Of a DNA stretch of 64,000 nucleotides, positions 17,106-24,628 are shown in pieces. The DNA lies in the NCBI RefSeq assembly GCF_000484635.1, contig NZ_AXVM01000001.1, positions 744,001 to 808,000 of the forward strand, written 5' to 3'. This DNA comes from Comamonas badia DSM 17552 (GTDB taxonomy: Bacteria > Pseudomonadota > Gammaproteobacteria > Burkholderiales > Burkholderiaceae_C). The first letter of the stretch is position 1. Each line of letters opens with the position of its first letter. The position numbers and the translations under genes were made by a program. Under the pieces are notes generated by a model. The model was given only the letters and a program-made list of their open reading frames with translations, did no database searches and had not been told where the DNA came from.

Positions 17106-17912
17106 TCAATGCGCGTGGTGCGCCAGGCTTCTCACCAGCATCACCGCCCCCATGCCGCCCAGCAGCCAGAGGATTTGCACCACCGCCTGCGCGGCCGACA
17201 TGCGCCGCTGCAGCTGCGGGATCAAATCCGCCAGCGCCACGTAGATGAAACTGCTGGCGGCGACGACCAGGAAATAGGGCAAGGCGGCCTCCCAGCGGCC
17301 CACGATGTAATAGCCCGCCACGCCGCCCAGCGCCGTGGCCGCGCCGGCCAGTGAGACTTTCAGCAAGGCCGCGCGGCGCTTGCCCTGGCGCAGCACGACG
17401 AGATCGCCCACATGGTGCGGCACCTCATGCGCCAGCACCGAAAGCGCCGCCACCAGACCCAGGCGCCAATCGGCAACGAAAGTCGAGGCAATCATCACGC
17501 CGTCACCAAAGCAATGCAGGCTGTCGCCCGCAATCAGTGTCCAGCCACCGCGGCCATGCGTGGAATGGACGTGGTCATGACCGTGATCGTGCTCGCCTTC
17601 TTCATGTGGCGCATCGCCATGCGCGCCATGCTCATGGCCGTGGTGCCAGAGCTCGGCCTTCTCCAGAATGAAGAACAGCACCAGACCCAGCAGCAGCGTG
17701 GCAAAGAGCGGCTGCGCCGCATGGTCTTCAAACGCCTCGGGCAGCACCGCCATGAACGCGGTGGAGAGCAGGGCACCCGCCGCCAGGCTCAGCAGATGCT
17801 GCGGCCCGATACGCCAGCGCCCATCCATGCCCAGCAGCAGCAGCATGGCTGCCAGCCATACGCTGCCGATACCGGCGGCCAGAGTGGCGCCGATGATTGC
17901 TATCAATAACAT
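17106..17912 (-). CDS. ZIP-family divalent metal transporter
   Basis: Inner-membrane metal importer of 268 residues with about eight membrane segments. Between segments 3 and 4 lies a His-rich cytoplasmic loop (about 90-120: HHGHEHGAHGDAPHEEGEHD). The metal-site motifs of ZIP transporters are present: HCFGDGVMI in segment 4 and HEVPHHVGD in segment 5. Zinc, iron or manganese are all possible cargos. The gene is monocistronic, downstream of and co-directional with the dienelactone hydrolase gene. The first codons overlap sequence resembling a degraded palindromic repeat (about 17898-17935). Confidence 0.92.
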   Translation of the reverse strand: MLLIAIIGATLAAGIGSVWLAAMLLLLGMDGRWRIGPQHLLSLAAGALLSTAFMAVLPEAFEDHAAQPLFATLLLGLVLFFILEKAELWHHGHEHGAHGDAPHEEGEHDHGHDHVHSTHGRGGWTLIAGDSLHCFGDGVMIASTFVADWRLGLVAALSVLAHEVPHHVGDLVVLRQGKRRAALLKVSLAGAATALGGVAGYYIVGRWEAALPYFLVVAASSFIYVALADLIPQLQRRMSAAQAVVQILWLLGGMGAVMLVRSLAHHAH

Positions 17913-17961
17913 TGCTGCTTGCGCTTGTGCTGTGTGCCCAGGCGCCTTTTTTCATTGGTAT

Positions 17962-18846
17962 TCAATTAAGCCCGTGCTGCTTGAACCAGGCCAGGGCCCG
18001 CTTCCAGCCATCTTCGGCCGCATCCTTGCGGTAGCTGGCACGGTAGTCGGCGTGGAAGGCGTGGGGGGCATCAGGATAAACCACGAACTGCGCCCCGCTG
18101 GCAGGCGCGCCCGCCTTGGCCAGCGCCGCCTTCATCTGCTCGATGGTAGCCACCGGGATGCCTTCATCCTTGCCGCCATACAGGCCCAGCACCGGCGCTT
18201 TCACCTGCGCGGCCAGCGCCAGGGGCTGCCGGGGCTGCAGCGGGGTATCCTGCCCCGCCAGACGGCCATACCAGGCCACGCCCGCCAAAACCTGCGCATG
18301 CGCCGCGTACAGCCAGGTGATGCGTCCGCCCCAGCAAAAACCGGTGATGCCCACCTTCTTCGCATCGCCGCCATGCGCGCCCGCCCAGGCCACGGTGGCA
18401 TCCAGGTCGCCCATGACCTGCGCATCCGGCACCTTGGCGACCACCTCGCTCATCAGCTTGGCGAGTTCGCCATAGCTCATCGGATCACCCTGGCGCTCGA
18501 ACAGGTCGGGCGCGATCGCGAGATACCCCGCGTGTGCCAGGCGACGGCAGACATCGGCGATGTATTCGTGCACGCCAAAAATCTCCGAAACCACCAGGAT
18601 CACCGGCAGGTTCGTCTTGCCCTTGGGCGCGGCGCGGTAGGCGTGCACCTGGAAATTGCCGGACGGGTAGCTGACCTCGCCCACCTCCAGCCCATCGGAC
18701 GGGGTGTCGATGGCGGTCTGCGCCATCACCGGCGCGGCCGCCGCCGCATAGCCGGCGCCCAGCATCAGGCCCAGCGCCCTGCGGCGGCTGGCACGCCCCG
18801 CACCCTGCAGCAGGGCGGTGGCATCCTTGTACAAATCGTCGTGCAT
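17962..18846 (-). CDS. Dienelactone hydrolase family protein, Tat-exported
   Basis: An alpha/beta hydrolase of the dienelactone hydrolase family (294 residues). Its N-terminus carries a twin-arginine-type signal (ASRRRALGLMLGAGYAAAAA, cleavage near APVMAQ), so it is probably periplasmic. The catalytic Cys is in GFCWGG (the family's GxCxGG elbow), Asp in GGKDEGIP, and His in YPDAPHAFHADY. The start at 18846 is preceded by GGAGAGGA; an upstream Met is open but lacks a ribosome site. Classical members hydrolyse dienelactone from chlorocatechol breakdown; no chlorocatechol genes are present, so the substrate is unknown. Confidence 0.88.
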   Translation of the reverse strand: MHDDLYKDATALLQGAGRASRRRALGLMLGAGYAAAAAPVMAQTAIDTPSDGLEVGEVSYPSGNFQVHAYRAAPKGKTNLPVILVVSEIFGVHEYIADVCRRLAHAGYLAIAPDLFERQGDPMSYGELAKLMSEVVAKVPDAQVMGDLDATVAWAGAHGGDAKKVGITGFCWGGRITWLYAAHAQVLAGVAWYGRLAGQDTPLQPRQPLALAAQVKAPVLGLYGGKDEGIPVATIEQMKAALAKAGAPASGAQFVVYPDAPHAFHADYRASYRKDAAEDGWKRALAWFKQHGLN

Positions 18847-18968
18847 ATCTATCCTCTCCATCGTGCATTGCATCGGGCGATCACGGGCTTCGACGGTGCG
18901 TCGAACGGCGCATGGTCTTTACCCCGGAATCACCGTGCCATGGCCGGTGAAGGCCGGTCGTCCTTGCC

Positions 18969-19673
18969 TCATCCAACAGCCACACGCCTGAGCAGCCGTA
19001 CATGCATGGGGCGCTCGAACGGCGCGCCCACCGGGGTGCAGTGTGGCGCAAAAACGGCCAGCGTGCGTGCGCGCAGGTCCTGGTCGACAGGGTGATCGGC
19101 AAAACTCGGGTGCATCATGCGTTTTTCAAAATCGGCGAAATCGGCAAAGCGCACCGGCGTGGCAAACCACTCCTCGGCCACCTGCTGCCAGCACGATGGC
19201 TGCTGCGCGAGCGCCCTGTCCAGCGCTGTCTGCGCCGCGGCACGCACCAAGCCTTCGTCGTTGTAAACCTTGATGACTTCGTTGAACGCACCGTCGTACA
19301 CCGGCTCGGAAACGTAAAGATGCCCGCCCGGGCGCAGCACGCGAGCCACCTCGGCGAGCGCCTGATCCATGAATGCGATGGGTACGTGGTGCAGCGACTT
19401 GAGCATCAACGCAAGGTCGAACTGCGCCGCCGCCTCCGGGATGGCCTGCGCACCGGCTTCGATGAAGCGCATGCGCTCAGGCACCTGCCGCAGGTTGTGC
19501 CTCATCTGCACCGTGTCCACCTCCAGCCCCAGGTAGTGCATCGCAGGGTGTGCCTGCAGCAGGCGCTGCGCCATCCCGGCCGCACCGCAACCCAGCTCGA
19601 TCACCCGCGTGCAGGGCTCGGGCAGCAGACGGTCGAGCAAGGCAAATTCATCGGCTATCAGCGGGTAATCCAT
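18969..19673 (-). CDS. SAM-dependent methyltransferase
   Basis: Class I methyltransferase of 234 residues. Motif I is VIELGCGAAGMAQRL (about residues 23-37), with LGLEVDT as the ribose-binding acidic loop, LMLKSLHHVP as motif IV and LRPGGHLYVSEP as post-II. Start ATG 19673 (MDYPLIADEF) is where homology begins; the longer open frame upstream is rich in Trp and implausible. It is encoded 25 bp downstream of azlD on the same strand and could be co-transcribed with it. The methyl acceptor is unknown. Confidence 0.88.
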   Translation of the reverse strand: MDYPLIADEFALLDRLLPEPCTRVIELGCGAAGMAQRLLQAHPAMHYLGLEVDTVQMRHNLRQVPERMRFIEAGAQAIPEAAAQFDLALMLKSLHHVPIAFMDQALAEVARVLRPGGHLYVSEPVYDGAFNEVIKVYNDEGLVRAAAQTALDRALAQQPSCWQQVAEEWFATPVRFADFADFEKRMMHPSFADHPVDQDLRARTLAVFAPHCTPVGAPFERPMHVRLLRRVAVG

Positions 19674-19698
19674 TGCATTCTCCAGTAACGACCCGGTT

Positions 19699-20004
19699 TT
19701 ACACCCACCATCGCACGAGGGCTGAAGCCGCGGCCCCCAGCACCACCACCAGTAGAAAGGGCGCACGCCACCACAGCGCCAGTGCCGCCACGGCCAGGGC
19801 CACCAGGCGCGCGTCCACGCTCAGCGCCGTGCCAGCGGCAAAGGTGTTCATCACCGTGAGCGCGGCCAGCAGCGCGACCGTGAGCGCGCCCGCCACACGG
19901 TGCATGCGCGGGTTCTGCAGCCAGCGCGCGGGTACCGCATAGCCCAGCAGCTTGGTGGCAAAGGCAATCAACCCCGCCAGAAGAATCGCGTGCCAGAGCG
20001 TCAC
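19699..20004 (-). CDS. azlD: AzlD-type branched-chain amino acid export subunit
   Basis: A small membrane protein of 101 residues with about four hydrophobic segments (LWHAILLAGLIAFATKLLGY, VAGALTVALLAALTVMNT, ALAVAALALWW, LLVVVLGAAASALVRW), the AzlD partner of AzlC. The two together form a branched-chain amino acid efflux system. It starts with GTG at 20004, and its GTGA overlaps the azlC stop by 4 bp, so the two are translationally coupled. Confidence 0.9.
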   Translation of the reverse strand: MTLWHAILLAGLIAFATKLLGYAVPARWLQNPRMHRVAGALTVALLAALTVMNTFAAGTALSVDARLVALAVAALALWWRAPFLLVVVLGAAASALVRWWV

Positions 20005-20708
20005 CGCGCATGCCCCCACCAGCCCCAGACCGCGCCCGCCGCCGCCGCGAGCAGGATGGGCACGCCCGGCGCCACCCAGGGGATGGCCGCCGCTGTGACA
20101 AAACCTGCCGCCAGCGCAAGCGCCACCGGCTCGCGGCCCTTGAGGCGTGGCCACAGCAGCCCCAGGAAGGCCGCCACCGCCGCACCGTCCAGCCCCCAGG
20201 TGCGTGCATCCCCCAGCGCATCGCCCAGCAGCGCGCCCACGAGCGTGAAGGCATTCCAGAGAATGAAGACGCCCAACCCCGCCGTCCAGAAGCCGCGCCG
20301 CTGCTCGTCCGCACCGTCCTGGCTCAGCGTGGTGGCGGCCGATTCATCGATGGTGAGTTGCGCCATCAACACCTTGCGCCAGCCGCGCGGCAGAAAAAGG
20401 TGGTTCATCTGCACCCCATAGACGGCGTTGCGCACGCCCAGCAGGCTGGCCGCGCCCACCGCCGCAGCGGCGCTGCCGCCACCCGCAACCACGCCGATGA
20501 AGGCGAATTGCGAGCCACCGGTGAACATCAGCAAGGAAAGCACCATGGCCTGCGCCACGGTAAGACCCGCCGCCACCGCCAGCGCGCCAAATGAAACGCC
20601 GTACAGGCCCGTCGCCACCGCGATCGACAGGCCCATGCGCACGGCGGGGGTGAAGCTGCTCCGCCCCACACCCGCCGGGAGGCATGCCTTGCCACTCGAT
20701 TCATTCAT
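20001..20708 (-). CDS. azlC: AzlC-type branched-chain amino acid exporter
   Basis: Integral membrane protein of 235 residues, the large subunit of the AzlCD exporter. Typical features: PAVRMGLSIAVATGLYGVSFG, the conserved MFTGGSQFAFIGV, LLGVRNAVYG, LTIDESAATT, and several hydrophobic C-terminal segments. The start is taken as ATG 20708 (MNESSGKA), since residues further upstream show no homology. It overlaps azlD by 4 bp. No Lrp or other dedicated regulator is adjacent. Confidence 0.92.
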   Translation of the reverse strand: MNESSGKACLPAGVGRSSFTPAVRMGLSIAVATGLYGVSFGALAVAAGLTVAQAMVLSLLMFTGGSQFAFIGVVAGGGSAAAAVGAASLLGVRNAVYGVQMNHLFLPRGWRKVLMAQLTIDESAATTLSQDGADEQRRGFWTAGLGVFILWNAFTLVGALLGDALGDARTWGLDGAAVAAFLGLLWPRLKGREPVALALAAGFVTAAAIPWVAPGVPILLAAAAGAVWGWWGHAR

Positions 20709-20762
20709 GCGCACAAATGTAGCCTGCGCACGGGTCACCGCCGCCGCACACCCCCATCGCCA

Positions 20763-20939
20763 CTACACCAGGCCGGGCACCCTTATTTTCCTGAACCAGC
20801 CATGCGCGCGAACCCAGCCAACGGATGTTGCCCCACCATGGCCATAGGCGTCGGCAAGCTGGATGAAGCAAGATTTGTCGACGAGTCCAGTGGCGTCTAA
20901 GCACCGATCCAGTTCCTGGTTGAATTGAAGTGCGTCCAT
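20763..20939 (-). CDS. Small ORF downstream of the IPTL-CTERM gene, unknown
   Basis: A 58-codon frame starting at ATG 20939, 11 bp after the stop of the large surface-protein gene on the same strand. The product begins MDALQFNQELDRCLDATGL and ends in a basic/aromatic stretch (GWVRAHGWFRKIRV). I do not recognise it. Its base composition is lower in GC than its neighbours and no good ribosome site is seen. It could be a small accessory gene or the remnant of a longer one. Confidence 0.3.
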   Translation of the reverse strand: MDALQFNQELDRCLDATGLVDKSCFIQLADAYGHGGATSVGWVRAHGWFRKIRVPGLV

Positions 20940-20950
20940 GTGCCCCCCAA

Positions 20951-23776
20951 CTATTGGGTGGTCTGTACAGGGCGCCTGCTCAGTATGCCGAGCAGGCCCA
21001 ACAGAACCGACAGCAGCACCAGCGTCCATTCGCTCAGCGTGGGAATGGCTGCCGCACTGCCTGCAGCCAGCGGCACCACGGGCAGCAGCGGGTCGGAGAT
21101 GGTGCCGGGGGTGGGATCGGCATCGCCCAGGGCGTTGTCGGTGATGTTGTAGGTCACCGTCGTGCGGCTCGCATCCAGCGTCAGGTTCAGTGATGTGGCG
21201 GCATTCTGCGGGTCAAACCAGCCGCCCGCGCCGTTGGGCTTGCGAAAGGCCACGTTCACGGGCAACGGTTCGGGGTAGTGCAGGGTGATCGTCAGCGGAT
21301 CGCTGTTGCAATGCGAGGCCGTGAAACTGAACTGCCCATAGGGTGCCCGCATCTGCGGCGGCACTTGGGTGGCGGGGCCAAATCCGCCAGTTGCCAGCAG
21401 TGTGCAGTTGGGGCCGCCGCCCGCCAGCGTGGCTGTGGCGGTGCCCACCATGCCGGGCACCGCGTCTGGTGCCGATGTCATTTGCAGCAGGCGCGGCACT
21501 ACGGCGTTGGAGCCGGCGGAATCCGCGCCCCAGCCCGCCGTGTTCTCGGCTTTCACCGTGAACGTGTAGCTCACGCCATTGGTCAGCCCTGTGACGGTGA
21601 CGGGCGAGCCGGTGCCGCTGACCGGCCCCACGTCCGGCGGGTTGACTGCCACCTCGTAGCCAGTGATGGGCGCGCCGCCGGTGTCGCTTGGGGCTGTGAA
21701 GCTCACCGTGGCTTCCCCGTCGCCCGCCGTGGCTGTAACGGCGGCGGGTGCGCCGGGTAGCGCTGCGTTCACGGTGAAGGTTTGGCTGACCTGTGGTGCA
21801 GGCAAGTAACTGCTGTTGCCCGCCTGGTCGGCGTTGATGGTGCAGTTGCCTGCGGTGACAAAGCTCAGCGCGCCGCCGCTGGTGATGGTGCAGACGCCAG
21901 TGGTGGCTGAGGTAAAGGTCACTGCGCCGCCTGGCGCCGTGGCAGTCAGTGTGGGCGAGGTGCCGAAGTTCTGCGCGCCGGGGGTGGCGAAGCTGATGGT
22001 TTGCTGGGCCTTGGGCGTCACGCTGTTCGACGCCGCCGAAGCCGCCCCCGTGCCCGCGCTGTTGGTGGCCGTGACCGTAAAGGTGTAGCTCGTACCGTTG
22101 GCCAGCCCGCTGACGGCGATGGGTGATGATGTGCCGGTTCCGGTAAAGCCGCCGGGGTTGGATGTCACTGTGTAGCTCGTGATGGACGCACCGCCGGTAA
22201 AACCCGGTGCGGTGAAGCTCACTGTGGCCTGCCCGTTACCGGCCGTGGCCGTGGCGGCGGTAGGTGCGCCGGGCGCTACCGGGTTCACCATCACGCTGAC
22301 CGTGGCGGCTGCGGACATGCCGCCCGCGTTGCTGGCCGTGTAGGTAAAGCTATCAAGGCCCGCATAGCCCGCTGCGGGCGCGTAGGTGATGCCGGTACCG
22401 CTGGCCGTGGCCGTGCCGTGGCTTGCCTGCGTGGCCACCGCTACGGAGGCGGGTGTGCCGGCCGTGATGTTGAGCGTCACCGCAGTGGTCCCACCGCCGT
22501 AGGTCGCCGTATGGGTGACGTTATTCGCCACGGGCACGGTGATGATGTTGATCTGCACCGTGTTGCCCACAACGACACCGCCCAAGGTTGCCGACACTTC
22601 CACCGTGCCCTGTGCCACCGGGGTAAGCGTGGCGGTGTAGGTGCCGTCGCCATGATTGGTGAAGGCGCTCAGCGTCGCGGCGCCATTGTTCACGGTGAAC
22701 ACCACCGGCAAGGTGGTACCCGTGGGCACATCCACGCCCGCAGCGGTCTTCAGTTGCAAGGTGATGGCTGTGGCTGCGCCGCCGGTAGCCAAATTGGTGC
22801 TGCCGGCACCCAAGGTGCTTTGCGCCAGCGATGCCAGTGGGTAGTTGACCACCACCCGACCCGTGCCCCCGTTGCCGCCGCCTTGTCCGCTGCCCGAGGC
22901 GACGAACCCGCCGCCGCCACCGCCGCCGCCCGTGCCATTGATGCCGTTGATTCGTCCGCTGCTCGTTCCGGTCCAGGCATTGTTGCCAAACTCACCATCG
23001 CCACCAGAGCGCGCACCACCAGGGCACCCCGACCCCTTCGCCCCTGGATTGGTATTGCCAGAGTAAACACCGTGACCACTGCCGCCAGCGCCGCCAATGC
23101 AATAGTTGCTGCCCGCAAATGCCTGCCATGCCGCGGCACCCGCAGCCTCGCCGGTGGCTCCTAACCCAGTGTTCCCACTCGCCGTATTAGCGGCGTAACC
23201 GGTTGCTCCGATGACTCCTGCAATATTTGAAGCACCGCCGCTGCCCCCGCCGCCTGCACCACCAAACACCGAATACGCGCTACCGCCAGGATGCGACCCG
23301 CCACCGCCGCCGCCAGAGGCCACCAACGAACCCAGCGTACTGGTTCCGCCACCGGTTGCGGCTGTCAACGTGTTGGTTGCGTCTGAATAAATGCCCTTGG
23401 TCCCCCCGGCGCCGACCGCAATGGAAACCGTCCCGGAGGAGGTCACACTGCCCAGTACGACCCCGCCGCCGCCGCCGCCCGCGCCCGCACCGCCGCCATC
23501 GTCGCCTTTGCGGCCGCCGCCCCCACCGCCGCCGCCGCCCACCACCAGTGCGCTGACCGAGGTTCCGCTGGCAATGGTCAGATTGCCGCTGCACGCCGTC
23601 GTGTAATTGCTGAGGCGCTGAACCGTGCCACTTTGCACGGTGTCAGTGGTCGTGCCTGTGCACTGCGCCGCAGCCTGCCCGCCAAGCAGCAGCGTCGACA
23701 GCAGCAGCGCGCCATGGCGCAGCAGGTGTTTCCAAGGTTTATTCGAATGCGCGGTGGGGTATCGGGGTGCAGGCAT
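20951..23776 (-). CDS. Glycine-rich, Ig/Fn3-domain surface protein with IPTL-CTERM signal
   Basis: A 941-residue exported protein. Order: signal peptide (to about 38, LLLSTLLLGGQAAAQ), a very glycine-rich region (about 78-315, with runs of 7-9 Gly), a bacterial Ig-like domain (about 330-415), a cadherin-like/Big_9-type repeat (about 420-500), Fn3 (500-590), an Ig-like module (595-675), a second Fn3 (680-765), a choice-of-anchor U-type domain (775-900; DASRTTVTYNITDNALGDAD), and the C-terminal sorting motif IPTLSEWTLVLLSVLLGLLG followed by Arg-Arg. This is adhesin- or matrix-like architecture. IPTL-CTERM motifs are regarded as sorting signals of Gram-negatives; no processing enzyme is visible here. 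A kinase/regulator pair lies just upstream on the same strand. Confidence 0.88.
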   Translation of the reverse strand: MPAPRYPTAHSNKPWKHLLRHGALLLSTLLLGGQAAAQCTGTTTDTVQSGTVQRLSNYTTACSGNLTIASGTSVSALVVGGGGGGGGGRKGDDGGGAGAGGGGGGVVLGSVTSSGTVSIAVGAGGTKGIYSDATNTLTAATGGGTSTLGSLVASGGGGGGSHPGGSAYSVFGGAGGGGSGGASNIAGVIGATGYAANTASGNTGLGATGEAAGAAAWQAFAGSNYCIGGAGGSGHGVYSGNTNPGAKGSGCPGGARSGGDGEFGNNAWTGTSSGRINGINGTGGGGGGGGFVASGSGQGGGNGGTGRVVVNYPLASLAQSTLGAGSTNLATGGAATAITLQLKTAAGVDVPTGTTLPVVFTVNNGAATLSAFTNHGDGTYTATLTPVAQGTVEVSATLGGVVVGNTVQINIITVPVANNVTHTATYGGGTTAVTLNITAGTPASVAVATQASHGTATASGTGITYAPAAGYAGLDSFTYTASNAGGMSAAATVSVMVNPVAPGAPTAATATAGNGQATVSFTAPGFTGGASITSYTVTSNPGGFTGTGTSSPIAVSGLANGTSYTFTVTATNSAGTGAASAASNSVTPKAQQTISFATPGAQNFGTSPTLTATAPGGAVTFTSATTGVCTITSGGALSFVTAGNCTINADQAGNSSYLPAPQVSQTFTVNAALPGAPAAVTATAGDGEATVSFTAPSDTGGAPITGYEVAVNPPDVGPVSGTGSPVTVTGLTNGVSYTFTVKAENTAGWGADSAGSNAVVPRLLQMTSAPDAVPGMVGTATATLAGGGPNCTLLATGGFGPATQVPPQMRAPYGQFSFTASHCNSDPLTITLHYPEPLPVNVAFRKPNGAGGWFDPQNAATSLNLTLDASRTTVTYNITDNALGDADPTPGTISDPLLPVVPLAAGSAAAIPTLSEWTLVLLSVLLGLLGILSRRPVQTTQ

Positions 23777-23834
23777 GTCTGGTCAACGGCAACACAATTG
23801 GTTGCAGGCATGCTAGCCAGCGCTCTGGCAGAAA

Positions 23835-23858
23835 CCCTACCAAAACCTACCAAAACCT
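23835..23858 (-). promoter_or_regulatory. 10-bp tandem direct repeat upstream of the IPTL-CTERM gene
   Basis: CCTACCAAAA occurs twice in tandem (23836-23845, 23846-23855), followed by CCT. Read on the coding strand this is AGGTTTTGGT repeated. OmpR-type regulators bind tandem sites at a 10-11-bp period, and the repeat sits 60-80 bp before the start of the surface-protein gene and just past the end of an OmpR-type regulator gene. It is a plausible regulator site. Confidence 0.4.
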
Positions 23859-23905
23859 GCGCTGCCTGCCTCGGCGAACAAACAGGCACTTCAAAGTGGC
23901 TTTTT

Positions 23906-24628
23906 TCAGACGATATCTACCCCGGTGCACAGCCGATAGCCTTCCTGGCGCAAGGCTTCTATGCCGGGGGAAGGCGCACCCAGCGTGAGCAATTTCTTGC
24001 GCAGCCGCACCAGCCTGACCTCCAGGCTGGATTTGGCATAGATTTCAAGATCGAGTCCCAGGATTTCGGCAATCTGCCAGTAGGCCAGTGATCTGCCCGG
24101 TGCCAGCGCCAGGGCCGCCAGCAGGGTGGCTTCACTGACCGTCAGATGAATGGGTTCGCGCCCCGGCTGGCGCAGCATGCCACTGGCCCGATGCAAGACA
24201 AGATGCGCCGACGGCGTGCCGCTTGCGGCGAAGGTGCGCTCCATGCGCACGCGCCGCTGGCCCATGGCTGCCACGGCGGCGCACAGCTCGGCAGGCTCCA
24301 CGGGTTTGGTCAGGTACAGATCTGCACCGCGCGCGTAACCGGCGAGCTTGTCTTGCAGTTCGCTGCGCGCGGTGACCATGACGATGCCCGCCAGCGGATA
24401 CACCGCGCGCAGGCGCGTGGCCAGGCTCAGCCCGTCTTCACCGGGCAGGTTCAGGTCCAGGAGAAAAACATCCACAGGCAGGCCCAGCGTGCGTTCATCG
24501 AGCTCTTCCGCGGAGCCCAGCCCCACCACCTCATGCCCCTCGTCACGCAAGGTATCCACCAGCAGCTGGCGCAGCGTCGGATGATCTTCCACCAACACAA
24601 TGTTCAGCGCAGGCGTTGGGGTATCCAT
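23906..24628 (-). CDS. OmpR-family response regulator
   Basis: A 240-residue regulator. The receiver spans 8-122 (VLVEDHPTLRQLLVDTLRDE, phosphoacceptor Asp in LLDLNLPGEDG, Lys in YLTKPVEP). A winged-helix trans_reg_C-type domain spans about 145-236 (ending YAKSSLEVRLVRLRKKLL, LRQEGYRLC). Its start overlaps the end of the histidine kinase gene by 25 bp, so the pair is co-translated. The next gene on the same strand is the IPTL-CTERM surface protein, with a tandem 10-bp repeat between them, making that gene the first candidate target. Confidence 0.92.
   Translation of the reverse strand: MDTPTPALNIVLVEDHPTLRQLLVDTLRDEGHEVVGLGSAEELDERTLGLPVDVFLLDLNLPGEDGLSLATRLRAVYPLAGIVMVTARSELQDKLAGYARGADLYLTKPVEPAELCAAVAAMGQRRVRMERTFAASGTPSAHLVLHRASGMLRQPGREPIHLTVSEATLLAALALAPGRSLAYWQIAEILGLDLEIYAKSSLEVRLVRLRKKLLTLGAPSPGIEALRQEGYRLCTGVDIV

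Noticed and set aside
22845-23580. Repetitive CCGCCGCC-rich tract, possibly a CRISPR or satellite array
   Set aside because: It is the codon pattern of the poly-glycine region of the surface protein, with no regular repeat/spacer alternation.
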